Numbered from the stretch's first letter, positions 15,906 to 24,698 are shown. The stretch is DNA of 38,113 bases from Desulfurococcales archaeon (GCA_015521205.1 WAOQ01000004.1:1-38113), one strand, 5' to 3'. The notes: generated from the letters alone by a model not told the origin. Numbers and translations are program-made.

Positions 15906-16347
15906 CTCTAACCACTTCTCCTCTCGGAACACTTTTCATGGCAGAACACGACATTTTTGCCCGCCCAACCCCCATAAGTTGATCGTCGGGCGAAACTATT
16001 AGAACCTCATCTCCGCCCCTTATCCCATCCCAACAATCCAGAACACCTGGTGCTAGCAACGAACCTTTTAGTACCACACCACTATCAGCTACAACTCTAT
16101 ATTCATTTGACGTTATTTCATGTAAAAGCCGTGCAGAACTTGGCGTTAAAGAAAACAGACCGTCTGACGGTCGAAGCACTAAGAAGAGCTCTTTCCCTGA
16201 GTAGAAATATCTAGGTGACCCGCTTCTAGCAATCTCCACTTCGGATACTTCCTTCAAAGCTCTTTTAGCAAACATTATGTCAAACTGGTATTCAAGAATT
16301 CTCAGTAAAAATTCTTCCATGTCAGGGTCGATCTTCACTCTCTTCAT
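15886..16347 (-). CDS. Stand-alone ArcTGT-type C2 + PUA domain protein
   Basis: A 153-residue tRNA-binding protein that matches the C-terminal portion of full-length archaeal TGT. Residues 1-70 resemble domain C2 (LEYQFDIMFAKRAL, then SGSPRYFYSGKELFLVLRPSDGLFSL). The rest is a PUA domain (GVVLKGSLLAPGV...GDEVLIVSPDDQLMGVGRA). It very likely works in trans with the PUA-less TgtA encoded convergently beside it. The ATG at 16347 is chosen because GGTG lies six bases upstream; TTG at 16359 would add four residues and bury that site. Confidence 0.85.
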   Translation of the reverse strand: MKRVKIDPDMEEFLLRILEYQFDIMFAKRALKEVSEVEIARSGSPRYFYSGKELFLVLRPSDGLFSLTPSSARLLHEITSNEYRVVADSGVVLKGSLLAPGVLDCWDGIRGGDEVLIVSPDDQLMGVGRAKMSCSAMKSVPRGEVVRVRHALG

Positions 16348-16461
16348 GTCAAACACCAAGTTGTCGGATGGTATTATGACAGAAAGTTGATAAGACTATC
16401 TCGTATTCGTTGTTGATTTTGTGAAGGGTATGGGGGTGAAGTTACCCCCGAAAGATACGGG

Positions 16462-17685
16462 TTAGAACACTAGCATTTGAGACGAACTCTTCTTCTGGGA
16501 GGCAATGGGTCTTAGAGGTTTATCTTTGAGGACGGTTTGTATAGCTTCCTGGAAGTCACTCATAGTTATTGCAGTGTCTCCACGTCTTATAGCCTGATAC
16601 CCGGCCTCCACAACTATGGATTTTATCTCGGCTCCCGTAGCTCCCTCTGTCAAACGAGCCAGGATCTCAAAATCAACGTCCTGAGCTAACTTAACATTCC
16701 TAGTATGCACCTTGAAAATTTCGATTCTACCCTTTAAGTCCGGCGGTGGGACCTCGATTAGACGGTCGAATCGTCCCGGTCTTAGTAGCGCCGGATCTAG
16801 TATGTCAACCCTGTTCGTAGCGGCTATTATACGGACATTGTAAAGATCATCGAATCCGTCCATCTCAGCTAACAACTGCATAAGGGTTCTTTGGACTTCC
16901 CTTTCCCCACTAGTGCCGATATCAACCCTCTTTGCCCCGATCGCATCTATTTCATCAATGAATATGATGGCTGGAGCCTTCTTTCTAGCTAAGGCAAAAA
17001 CTTCACGTACTATTCTTGCACCTTCACCGATAAATTTCTGAACGAACTCGGTAGCTACGACTCGTATGAAAGTCGCGTTAGACTCCCCAGCCACAGCCTT
17101 TGCAAGTAAGGTTTTGCCCGTGCCTGGTGGACCATATAGTAGGACTCCTTTCGGTGGGTCTATACCTATCTCCTTAAAGATCTCCGGCTTCTTTAATGGC
17201 AACTCTATAACTTCTTTTACCTGCCGTATCTGATCGGCAAGGCCACCAATATCACTGTACCGGTAGTTTGGTCTCTCGATTATTTCCATCGCCTGCACAT
17301 AGGGATCATTTCTTTCAGGTAATACTTCTACTATTGCTGACCCACGTTGGTTAAGAGCCACTTTCGTGCCGGGTTTAAGGGCTGACAACTCGATGCTGCC
17401 ACTAATATTCACGATAAGATTTGGACCGGTGGTGCTTTTTACAACTGCTCTATTATCTGGAAGAAGCTCTAATAATACGGCTTCGATCAACGGTGGTGCA
17501 AGAAGCTTCTCAACCTCTCGTTTGTAATATTCAAGCTCACGCATAAGGCTTATTCTCGCTTCATTCAATTGAGCTACTTGTCTTCTAAGATAACGAACTT
17601 CTTCCTCGAGGTTTTTCAGATATTCTTCTTCGCTTACCTCGTTCTCACCGTCATCGTAAACTATAATTCCATTGTCCTTCGCCAT
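16462..17685 (-). CDS. pan: Proteasome-activating nucleotidase (PAN)
   Basis: Hexameric AAA ATPase that unfolds substrates for the 20S proteasome. Residue numbers count from TTG 17691; the ATG at 17685 is taken as the start because GGTGGGAG is nine bases before it. The protein has an N-terminal coiled coil (about 20-62), an OB domain (about 68-122), Walker A GPPGTGKT (187-194), Walker B FIDEIDA (245-250) and the second region of homology around [20 protein letters not shown]. The C-terminus ends MLVF. It lacks the hydrophobic-Tyr-X tail that normally opens the proteasome gate. Family is certain; the tail suggests a changed docking mode or another protease partner. Confidence 0.93.
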   Translation of the reverse strand: MAKDNGIIVYDDGENEVSEEEYLKNLEEEVRYLRRQVAQLNEARISLMRELEYYKREVEKLLAPPLIEAVLLELLPDNRAVVKSTTGPNLIVNISGSIELSALKPGTKVALNQRGSAIVEVLPERNDPYVQAMEIIERPNYRYSDIGGLADQIRQVKEVIELPLKKPEIFKEIGIDPPKGVLLYGPPGTGKTLLAKAVAGESNATFIRVVATEFVQKFIGEGARIVREVFALARKKAPAIIFIDEIDAIGAKRVDIGTSGEREVQRTLMQLLAEMDGFDDLYNVRIIAATNRVDILDPALLRPGRFDRLIEVPPPDLKGRIEIFKVHTRNVKLAQDVDFEILARLTEGATGAEIKSIVVEAGYQAIRRGDTAITMSDFQEAIQTVLKDKPLRPIASQKKSSSQMLVF

Positions 17686-17771
17686 TGACAATTGCTCCCA
17701 CCGTCATAGCTTTTTGTATCCCACACTTTATATACTAACCGACTGGATGATTGCTCACGTAATCGCGTTCG

Positions 17772-17796
17772 TATACCGGAGTATATAGGCGGTATA
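17772..17796. promoter_or_regulatory. Dyad around a TATA box upstream of aMBF1
   Basis: TATACCG (17772-17778) and CGGTATA (17790-17796) are perfect inverted arms 11 bases apart with a TATA-like GTATATAG (17781-17788) between them. A protein bound to this dyad would cover the TATA box, so it is a candidate operator of the aMBF1-HflX-Trm56-TFE operon. The 7-base direct repeat CTGGAAC also occurs twice (about 17821 and 17839) nearer the start codon. Confidence 0.4.
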
Positions 17797-17868
17797 TCCC
17801 GGGGTAACTATATTTGCTCAGCTGGAACAGGTTATCCCTGGAACCATTGTGGGGAAGGTGGAGAGGAG

Positions 17869-18450
17869 TTGAAAAGTAAGGCCGGGCTTCAATACTGTGA
17901 ATTATGCGGTGCACCCATCTTTGGACGAAAATATGTTGTGGAAATCGAGGGAGCGGAACTCACAGTCTGCCCTTCCTGCTACCTTAAGCTCGTTAGAAGT
18001 GGTAAAATAAAGATACCGCGAAAGACAAAGAAAGCCGAACCGGTTATCCGTAAAACGACACCCACGAAACCAGGGTCTCAAAGCCACGGCAGTTCAAGCA
18101 AACCTACAGGCAAACCACAATACCGTTCTTCTAAGATCCCGCTTGACAGATACGAAGTTGTTGAAGACTACGCAGAACGTATCCGAAGAGCAAGAGAAAA
18201 GCTTGGATTGTCCCGCGCCGAGCTTGCAAGAAAGGTACAGGAAAGAGAGGTTACCCTAGGAAAGATCGAGACAGGAAGGCTACGTCCAACTCTTGAACTT
18301 GCTCGACGGTTAGAACGTGTACTCAAGGTTAAGCTTCTAGAGCCTATAGTAGACTCAGATTTAGAATTGGAAGAATTGGAAGAGGACAGATCAAGAGGTA
18401 AGACAACCCTCACACTTGGAGATGTTGCTGTATTAAGGAAGAGGGACTAA
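17869..18450 (+). CDS. mbf1: Archaeal multiprotein bridging factor aMBF1
   Basis: Transcription/translation-associated helix-turn-helix protein. The N-terminal zinc ribbon has CELC and CPSC knuckles (within residues 7-40). A basic linker follows, then a Cro/XRE-type HTH (about 103-160) with the conserved 'RIRRAREKLGLSRAELARKV' start and 'GKIETGRLRPTLELARRLE'. Length 193 is slightly long because of the acidic C-terminus. TTG at 17869 follows GGTGGAGAGGAG. The HflX gene begins six bases after its stop, so it is the first gene of an operon running at least through TFE and the methyltransferase. Confidence 0.93.
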   Translation: MKSKAGLQYCELCGAPIFGRKYVVEIEGAELTVCPSCYLKLVRSGKIKIPRKTKKAEPVIRKTTPTKPGSQSHGSSSKPTGKPQYRSSKIPLDRYEVVEDYAERIRRAREKLGLSRAELARKVQEREVTLGKIETGRLRPTLELARRLERVLKVKLLEPIVDSDLELEELEEDRSRGKTTLTLGDVAVLRKRD

Positions 18451-18456
18451 AGTAGT

Positions 18457-19533
18457 ATGAAAAAGGCTATACTCCTGGTCCCCCGGATCTATAGGGGGTA
18501 TATAGAAGAAATCCTTTCTCTCGCAACTACTGCCGGTCTTGAAATAGTACATATTATGCCCTTGCGGAGCGTTAGCCGCATAGGTAGGGGGAAGCTGGAA
18601 GAGCTCGTTTATCTTGTTGAGGAGCTAAAACCAGACATAATAATATTCTATGGAGAGCCGAAACCATCGGAAATATATAAGATAACCCGGGAAACGCGGG
18701 TAGAACTGTGGGATAGAACGCTCCTGATACTGGAAATATTCCGGCTACATGCTGGTTCTCGAGAGGCAATAATGCAAATCGAAATGGCTCGACTACAACA
18801 TTTACTTCCATTAATCCGGGAATGGATCAGGAGGAAGAGGATAGGTGAATTACCTGGATTCATGGGACCAGGCATACAGGACATAGAAAAATATTACAGA
18901 CACGTAAGGCGCCGAATAGTCAAACTGCGTAAGGAACTAAGAAAGGTTCGAGAACGGAGGAGAACCACCAGGGAAAAAAGACGTTATCCGCATGTAGCTA
19001 TAGTCGGCTACGCTTCCGCGGGAAAAACAAGTCTTTTCAACCTAATAACAGGCGAATCAAAACCGGTAGCCGAGGAATTCTTCACCACACTATCACCCAA
19101 ACACAAAGCAGCACTAATAGACTCTCAAAAAGTCATCTTTATAGACACCGTCGGCTTCATACGGGATATACCTCCCGACATAGTAGAAGCCTTTAACGCC
19201 ACGCTAGAAGAGACTGTAAACTCGGACATAATTATCTTCGTATTGGATGCTTCAGAATCTAAGGAGTCTATACAAGAAAAGTTTGAGGCGGGAATAAATG
19301 TATTGGCAAAGATTGGAGCTCTGCATCACCCAATAATTATCGCACTAAACAAGATAGACCTTCTAAAAAAGAAAAACATAGAGCCCTCACAGATAACGAC
19401 GCTTTTTAAGAGTGCACACAAGGACTGGGGCCTCAATATAGTAGGGCTCATCCCCATATCCGCCAAGACCGGGGAAAACATTCCTCTTCTACTCGAAACA
19501 ATAAGAAAGGCGATAAAACAGAATAAGGTGTAA
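18457..19533 (+). CDS. hflX: HflX-family GTPase
   Basis: Ribosome-associated GTPase. The N-terminal HflX domain (about 1-120, with GRGKLEELVYLVEELKPDIIIF) and a basic coiled linker (about 140-172) precede a TRAFAC G domain: G1 GYASAGKTS, G3 DTVGFI, G4 NKID and G5 SAK. The HflX-specific 'MGPGIQDIEKYYRHV' helix is present. In archaea HflX binds the large subunit and can act on 50S or 70S particles under stress. It starts six bases after aMBF1 and ends five bases before Trm56. Confidence 0.94.
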   Translation: MKKAILLVPRIYRGYIEEILSLATTAGLEIVHIMPLRSVSRIGRGKLEELVYLVEELKPDIIIFYGEPKPSEIYKITRETRVELWDRTLLILEIFRLHAGSREAIMQIEMARLQHLLPLIREWIRRKRIGELPGFMGPGIQDIEKYYRHVRRRIVKLRKELRKVRERRRTTREKRRYPHVAIVGYASAGKTSLFNLITGESKPVAEEFFTTLSPKHKAALIDSQKVIFIDTVGFIRDIPPDIVEAFNATLEETVNSDIIIFVLDASESKESIQEKFEAGINVLAKIGALHHPIIIALNKIDLLKKKNIEPSQITTLFKSAHKDWGLNIVGLIPISAKTGENIPLLLETIRKAIKQNKV

Positions 19534-19538
19534 CTGGT

Positions 19539-20072
19539 ATGGGCACACATGTTTATGTACTTAGGCTAGGTCATCGGCCAGAGCGAGATAAAAGGATAAC
19601 AACACACGTAGCGCTTGTAGCTCGCGCTTTCGGTGCTAGCGGATTTTTACTTTCGGGGATCTGCGATCCGAATGTCATCCAAACATTAACAAGAACATTG
19701 AAACAATGGGGAGGATCCATGGAAATAGCATGTGTAGAAAAACCCAAGGAATATGTAAGAACATGGAAAAGGTTAGGGGGAGAAGTTATTCACCTAACAA
19801 TGTATGGACTCCCAGTCGATGAAATCATCTCTAAAATACAGGTTTCAAGCAAAGACAAACTAGTTATAGTAGGTAGTGAAAAAGTCGATCCATTCTACTA
19901 TGAAGAAGCAGACTATAATATAGCTATAGGAAACCAGCCCCACTCGGAAGTCGCTGCCTTAGCGGTCTTCTTAGACAGGTTATATAAGGGCAGGCAACTA
20001 TATACATACTTTAGCGATGCCAAACTGAACATCATACCGCACCCAAGGGGGAAACACGTTGAGCACAGATAA
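19539..20072 (+). CDS. trm56: tRNA (cytidine-56-2'-O)-methyltransferase aTrm56
   Basis: SPOUT-class enzyme that methylates C56 in the T loop of archaeal tRNAs. The 177-residue protein starts with the family signature 'VYVLRLGHRPERDKRITTHVALVARAFGA'. It ends in the knotted SAM-binding region, with LVIVGSEKVDPFYYEEADYNIAIGNQPHSEVAALAVFLDRL. Its 3' end overlaps the TFE start by 14 bases, so the two are translationally coupled. Together with TgtA and KEOPS parts it makes this window rich in tRNA modification genes. Confidence 0.95.
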   Translation: MGTHVYVLRLGHRPERDKRITTHVALVARAFGASGFLLSGICDPNVIQTLTRTLKQWGGSMEIACVEKPKEYVRTWKRLGGEVIHLTMYGLPVDEIISKIQVSSKDKLVIVGSEKVDPFYYEEADYNIAIGNQPHSEVAALAVFLDRLYKGRQLYTYFSDAKLNIIPHPRGKHVEHR

Positions 20073-20718
20073 ACCAACACAACCCGAGCCAAACGATGCC
20101 AACGGAACGCCGAAAATAGACCAAAAGGAAATAGACATGATGAGGCGCTTCGTCAAGAAAATGTTCATCAAAGTCAAAAACCCAAGATTCCAGATGGAAG
20201 GCTCTGTAGCTACCGAAAAGAGATGGCTAGCCAGCATAGATCCCGACGAAGCAGCGACCATATTCATCACGCTATACACAAAAGCGGGTTCCAAAGGTCT
20301 AAGCGACGAACAACTAAGTAAAATGCTAGGTTTCCGTGAAACCATGATAAGACGGGTACTCAACAAGCTCCTCGAGAACGACCTTGTGAGATACCGACGA
20401 GGAAAATCCGAGAAAGGGGAAACACGGTTCTTCTGGTACGTAAACAAAAACATGCTAAACTCTGTTTTGCTAGCACGCAAAAAGCTCGCATTAGAAAAAC
20501 TGAAGATCAGGCTCCAGTACGAACAAGAAAACGAATTCTACTACTGTCCAGTATGTAGGATAAGGTACACTTTCAATCAAGCCTATGACTATGAATTCAT
20601 CTGCCCCCGCTGCGGGACCGAACTCGTCGTCGACGAGGATAGCGAGCTAAGAGCAGAAATACTCAGACGCCTTATACGCGAACTTGAGAGGGAGATAATG
20701 GAAGATGAGAAACGATGA
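20059..20718 (+). CDS. tfe: Transcription factor E, alpha subunit
   Basis: Helps open the promoter and stabilises the RNA polymerase clamp. After a short polar N-terminal extension comes the extended winged helix (about 60-125, with AATIFITLYTKAGSKGLSDEQLSKMLGF), a Lys-rich coiled linker, and a zinc ribbon CPVC...CPRC (about 163-187). The acidic C-terminus is usual. The TTG start at 20059 lies inside the end of aTrm56 and has AGGGGG upstream. Its end overlaps the methyltransferase start by 14 bases. Confidence 0.95.
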   Translation: MSTDKPTQPEPNDANGTPKIDQKEIDMMRRFVKKMFIKVKNPRFQMEGSVATEKRWLASIDPDEAATIFITLYTKAGSKGLSDEQLSKMLGFRETMIRRVLNKLLENDLVRYRRGKSEKGETRFFWYVNKNMLNSVLLARKKLALEKLKIRLQYEQENEFYYCPVCRIRYTFNQAYDYEFICPRCGTELVVDEDSELRAEILRRLIRELEREIMEDEKR

Positions 20719-21670
20719 AACCCCCAGCTTCATAGACTTGTTCTCCGGGGCTGGCGGTTTCTCACGTGGCTTCGAGGAAGCCGGGTTCAAGGGACTCGTA
20801 GCTGTTGACAATCATCCCCCCACAGCTAAAGCCTACAAGGAAAACTTTCCCCATACCATAGTCCTCCAGGAAAATATAGCCACGCTTAACGGTTTTTCAC
20901 TCATCCAATTTTCAAGGAAAAAACCACTCGTCGTCTTGGCAAGCCCGCCCTGCGAACCGTTTACCGCTGCAAACCCTCACAGGCAAAAACATCCCATAGA
21001 CCGGCTTTACAAGGATCCTGCTGGAAGATTATATCTTCACGCGATCCGGTTAATAGGCGAGATCCAGCCAGAATACTTTGTAATCGAAAACGTGGCAGGA
21101 ATACTTGATGACGATATACGTTCAAGCATAGAACGGGAGCTGGGAAAAAGAGGCTATGGGGAAGTCTACTTCAACATTCTAAACGCCGAAAAGCACGGCG
21201 TCCCCAGTAAGCGTAGACGAGTTTTCGTCGCTAATTTCAAGATAGCATTGAAAAAAGAAGATCCCATACCAGTAGAAGAAGCACTAAAAGGTCTCCCCCC
21301 TCCAGGAGCGCCATACCCGTTTAACCACGAAGAAACGATATTATCGCCTAGAAAAACAAGAAACATCCCAAAACTCCGCTGGGGAGACGCCTTAATACGG
21401 TATACCGGCGCCGGCGGTCGAAAATATCCCAACTACATAAGACTTCATCCTAAAAAACCGGCCCCCACAGTAATGGGCACCTCCAGGTTCGTGCATCCAT
21501 ACGAAGATAGGCTACTTACTGTCAGAGAGCAAGCAAGGTTAATGGGCTTCCCCGACTACCACGTGTTCGTCGGTAGCAAAGACTCCCAATATAACCAAGT
21601 GGGAGAAGCGGTACCCCCACCCTTATCCAAGAGAATAGCAGAACAAGTCCTAAAACTCATTTCTGCTTAA
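20705..21670 (+). CDS. DNA cytosine-C5 methyltransferase, no partner nuclease
   Basis: A 321-residue C5-methyltransferase with motif I FIDLFSGAGGF (9-19), motif IV SPPCEPF with catalytic C83, motif VI ENV (128-130), motif VIII KRRRVF (about 169-174) and motif X GEAVPPPLSKRIA near the C-terminus. Between VIII and IX a short target-recognition region remains. No restriction endonuclease is encoded on either side, so it is an orphan enzyme. It starts inside the TFE gene with a 14-base overlap, unusual for a defence gene and more like a housekeeping operon member. A DNA target is expected from the family; an RNA target is not excluded. Acquisition by transfer, then capture by the operon, is possible. 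Confidence 0.9.
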   Translation: MRNDETPSFIDLFSGAGGFSRGFEEAGFKGLVAVDNHPPTAKAYKENFPHTIVLQENIATLNGFSLIQFSRKKPLVVLASPPCEPFTAANPHRQKHPIDRLYKDPAGRLYLHAIRLIGEIQPEYFVIENVAGILDDDIRSSIERELGKRGYGEVYFNILNAEKHGVPSKRRRVFVANFKIALKKEDPIPVEEALKGLPPPGAPYPFNHEETILSPRKTRNIPKLRWGDALIRYTGAGGRKYPNYIRLHPKKPAPTVMGTSRFVHPYEDRLLTVREQARLMGFPDYHVFVGSKDSQYNQVGEAVPPPLSKRIAEQVLKLISA

Positions 21671-21758
21671 ACACTTTATTCCCCCAAGCGAACCTTCCAC
21701 CTAGGTAAGAACCTGTAAATAATGAAGGAGGCTCCAATCGTCTTTGGGGTGCATGTTA

Positions 21759-22199
21759 ATGCCTTTACAGGGAGTGGTGCTAAATAACACTGCAAGCGCT
21801 AACAGAGTTATCGAGACTATCAAAATAGCGCGAGCATACGGTATAAGCACGGTATACTTTACCCGTGTATACGGAGCCGCAGCCCAATCTGGTATACCAG
21901 AAGCCTTCAAATACGCTATGAAACACGGGATCGCAATCGCAGTCTTTCCTGAACTAAGCGATCTAGTAGAAATCGTGAAAGGAGAGCTATATCTACTAAC
22001 ACCTACCGGCGAACCAATAGAGTCCGAGTCTAAAACAGACTTCTACCTAGTTATAGACGGCTCCGATTCGGGATTCGAACCACTAGAAGCGAGATTAGGC
22101 AAAAAAGTCTCAATAACAGATCTACCAAAGGGATTACCAGCCACCGCCATGCTAGCAGTTGCACTCCATAATTTAACACGGGGGAAGAAGACGGGTTGA
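21759..22199 (+). CDS. SPOUT-like conserved archaeal protein, function unknown
   Basis: About 146 residues from ATG 21759, chosen because GGGGTG at 21746-21751 is seven bases upstream; TTG at 21744 would overlap it. The alpha/beta pattern (VVLNNTASANRVIETIKIARAYGI, then TRVYGAAAQSGIPEAF) ends with a segment (VIDGSDSGFEPLE...LPKGLPATAMLAVALHNL) like the knotted cofactor loop of SPOUT RNA methyltransferases such as aTrm56 just upstream. I recall similar crenarchaeal proteins being labelled RecB-like nucleases, but no nuclease motif is visible. An RNA methyltransferase is the better guess. Its stop overlaps the next start by four bases. Confidence 0.7.
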   Translation: MPLQGVVLNNTASANRVIETIKIARAYGISTVYFTRVYGAAAQSGIPEAFKYAMKHGIAIAVFPELSDLVEIVKGELYLLTPTGEPIESESKTDFYLVIDGSDSGFEPLEARLGKKVSITDLPKGLPATAMLAVALHNLTRGKKTG

Positions 22200-23365
22200 G
22201 AGTAACCAGCATACGTTCACTCCTACTCTTCCTCAAGGACTACTCTGGAATAGCCATAGACCTCGCCCTTTACAGCCTCGTATGGAAAGACAGGAGAACA
22301 GCCTTTGAAGTATTAAACCTTGAAAAAGAGATAGACCGCATCCTAGAACAACTCCTATACACCGTAATCGTAGCAGGGCGATCCCCAGCAACCGCCGAAA
22401 CACTAGTCCCCATAATCCGCCTTGGAGTAGCATTCGACAGAATAAGCAACGCCGCAGGCGACATAGCCGCACTAGTTCTAAGAGACATCCCCGTACACCC
22501 AGCCGTCAGGGACGCCATCCTACGAGGCGACGAACTCACCGTCCTAGTGAAAGCCATGGATGTCCCTCCGGCAGGCATAGAAATAGAGGCCCTCGAGGAA
22601 AACGTTTCAAGAATAGACGTCCTAGTACTACGAAGCGGAGATCGATACATTCTCGCACCCAGCACCGATGCCAAGATCAGGCCCGGAGACGTCGTCATAG
22701 CTAGAGGCAGCATAGACGAGATCGAAGATCTAGCCCGCGTTCTAGGAGATGTAGAGGTACAAAAACTTGTCAGAGAACTAGAAAAAAGCGTTCTAAGAGA
22801 CGTGCTTTCGGAAAAAATGGAAGAACTCTATGACCATGCACAACTAATGCTTGACCTCGCTTTCCACAGCCTCTTCAACGGCGACACCAAACTAGTCTCA
22901 CTAGTAAAGGACCTAGAAGATCAACTAGACTCCCTCTTCATAGACATCCTCAGAGAATCATTCACACATCACAACCCGGCCATAGCAGAATACGGGCCAA
23001 GCGTCTCTATAGTAGCTAAAAGCCTTGAAACACTCGGAGATGCCGCAACAATGATCGCTACAACGGCAACCAAAGGCGCGGCCCGCCAAGTAGTAGAAGA
23101 GGCTGGAGAAGAAAGTAGAGAAACCATACTAGAACTACGTTACCAGGGACCCAAGACAACCCTTACAAACCTCGAGTTAGAAGATCTCGGGGCGATCGTG
23201 CTGGCAGTCCAAAAGAAGGACAAATGGGTTCTAACACCACCTGAATCAACAGTGATAGAAGAGGGAGACCTGATCCTAGCAAAATTCTACCTAACCACAG
23301 ACGATGTAGAAGATAGGATCTACCAGGACCTAAAAGAGAAAAGGTTAGAGATTGAAGAAGAATAA
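22196..23365 (+). CDS. Tandem PhoU-like / TrkA-C domain regulatory protein
   Basis: A 389-residue cytoplasmic protein built from two copies of the same pair of domains. A PhoU-like helical bundle (about 1-110 and 195-285) is followed each time by a TrkA-C/RCK-C ligand-binding domain. The two copies of the second domain share 'VLVLRSGDRYILAPSTDAKIRPGDVVIARG' and 'AIVLAVQKKDKWVLTPPESTVIEEGDLILAKF'. Proteins of this build are thought to regulate potassium or other ion transporters by sensing a nucleotide. No transporter lies next to it here. TTG start at 22196 overlaps the previous stop. Confidence 0.85.
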   Translation: MRVTSIRSLLLFLKDYSGIAIDLALYSLVWKDRRTAFEVLNLEKEIDRILEQLLYTVIVAGRSPATAETLVPIIRLGVAFDRISNAAGDIAALVLRDIPVHPAVRDAILRGDELTVLVKAMDVPPAGIEIEALEENVSRIDVLVLRSGDRYILAPSTDAKIRPGDVVIARGSIDEIEDLARVLGDVEVQKLVRELEKSVLRDVLSEKMEELYDHAQLMLDLAFHSLFNGDTKLVSLVKDLEDQLDSLFIDILRESFTHHNPAIAEYGPSVSIVAKSLETLGDAATMIATTATKGAARQVVEEAGEESRETILELRYQGPKTTLTNLELEDLGAIVLAVQKKDKWVLTPPESTVIEEGDLILAKFYLTTDDVEDRIYQDLKEKRLEIEEE

Positions 23366-23406
23366 CGAGATAGCGACCAACAATCATGATAAAGGTGTAA
23401 GAGAGC

Positions 23407-24630
23407 TTGCCCTCCATAAACCCCAAGCTATGTACCATATGCAAAGGCTACAAACGCCTCTGTGGGCTTCCACGATGTCCAATCCTCGAGAGGTTCAAAT
23501 GGAACGTATCAGCAACCGCCCTCATCAGCGAAGAAGTAGAGGGGCAAACGCCGCCCTCAACCCTAGTGGGAGAATTCGGGTATCCAAAGGTTCGCATCTA
23601 CTACGCTGTCCCTCCCGATTCCGATAATCCAAAACTACACGATGATCCCCTAACCTGGAGTATGAAACGCTTTCCCTTGCCCAAGATAGTTAGCCTCAGG
23701 GCAAGCTTGGTATCAGGCACCTTAATACTAGACGCGCGGAACCCTGAGGTGTTATTAGACCGGGAGATAGCCTTCGCGGCCGTATCCGACAGGACCGTAG
23801 ACAGTGAAGTATTTCTTGAAAAGAAGCCTGTACCAAAACTACGGTTCGACGGTCTAACAAAACCTGTTGGACCATCAAGTAAGGCCAGAGAAATAAAAAT
23901 CACGGGGAACCCAGCGCCCCCTCGCCCTTTAGAGAAGCTTGTTTACGATGAGGTAAAAGCCGAACAAGCTGCCTGGATACTCTACACTTCAGGAGTAGAT
24001 ATTTACACGATAACCAGGGCATTCAGTTTGGGAATGCTAGGTTTACCCAAAAACAGGAGACTAGTACCGACCAGGTGGTCCATCACAGCCGTAGACACAC
24101 TAATAGCCGGTAGAATGCTGGAACGAGTACGACGCTCTAAACGTACAATTAATTCAATAGAAGTTTACACCTCATACTATCTAGGAAACAAGTTCGTCAT
24201 AATCCTACTCCCCGGACCCTACAAGGGAGACTGGATCGAGGCCTGGCAGGCGGGAACGCTCTGGACCCGGGGGGCTAGACGCCATATAATAATCACTGTA
24301 CACGAAGACGAAAGAGGCCGACAGGACAAGATGGACGGCGGCTTTATGGCTGCCCGCCTCCCGGTCATAGAACACTTATACAGGAGGAAAGCGAGAGCAT
24401 CCTTCATCATCCTAAGAGAAATTTATCCTTCGTATTATGCCCCAGTCGGAAACTGGCACATCAGGGAAACAGTCCGCCGTGCATTAGCTAGTCCCCCCTA
24501 TAAACCTGAAACGAGGAAAGACCTGGAAAGATATGTATCCTCCCAAACCCGCGTCGGTTTAGAACTGTTGGAGAAAAGCAAAGTGTATAGAGAGTATTTC
24601 CGGGTAAAACGACTCGACTCATTCTTCTGA
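23407..24630 (+). CDS. nreA: Nre-family DNA repair protein
   Basis: Archaea-specific DNA repair protein whose loss sensitises cells to DNA damage (known for NreA/NreB). The N-terminus has a cysteine cluster CTICKGYKRLCGLPRC (residues 9-24) for a metal. Conserved family blocks include GEFGYPKVRIYYAVPP, DDPLTWS, and further on ILLPGPYKGDWIEAWQAGTLW. The last residues, KRLDSFF, form a PCNA-interacting (PIP-box-like) tail, as documented for NreA. The start is TTG at 23407 with GGTG nine bases upstream. It stands alone, 41 bases after the PhoU-like gene, and precedes the whiP region. Confidence 0.92.
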   Translation: MPSINPKLCTICKGYKRLCGLPRCPILERFKWNVSATALISEEVEGQTPPSTLVGEFGYPKVRIYYAVPPDSDNPKLHDDPLTWSMKRFPLPKIVSLRASLVSGTLILDARNPEVLLDREIAFAAVSDRTVDSEVFLEKKPVPKLRFDGLTKPVGPSSKAREIKITGNPAPPRPLEKLVYDEVKAEQAAWILYTSGVDIYTITRAFSLGMLGLPKNRRLVPTRWSITAVDTLIAGRMLERVRRSKRTINSIEVYTSYYLGNKFVIILLPGPYKGDWIEAWQAGTLWTRGARRHIIITVHEDERGRQDKMDGGFMAARLPVIEHLYRRKARASFIILREIYPSYYAPVGNWHIRETVRRALASPPYKPETRKDLERYVSSQTRVGLELLEKSKVYREYFRVKRLDSFF

Positions 24631-24680
24631 CAAGAAAACCTTGTTTATGACTCGAGAAAGAGTATTATCCTAGCTTCCCA

Positions 24681-24698
24681 TTTAACCGGGGGGTTAAA
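24681..24698 (+). repeat. 18-bp near-palindrome, copy 1 (upstream of whiP)
   Basis: TTTAACC-GGGG-GGTTAAA: 7-bp perfect arms around a four-base centre. The same 18 bases occur once more in the window, inverted, at 28110-28127. This copy lies 107 bases before the whiP start, in the NreA-WhiP gap (24631-24805). Confidence 0.7.

Noticed and set aside
20705-22199. The methyltransferase and the following gene as a restriction-modification pair
   Set aside because: The following protein has a SPOUT-like pattern and no nuclease motif, and the gene before is TFE.
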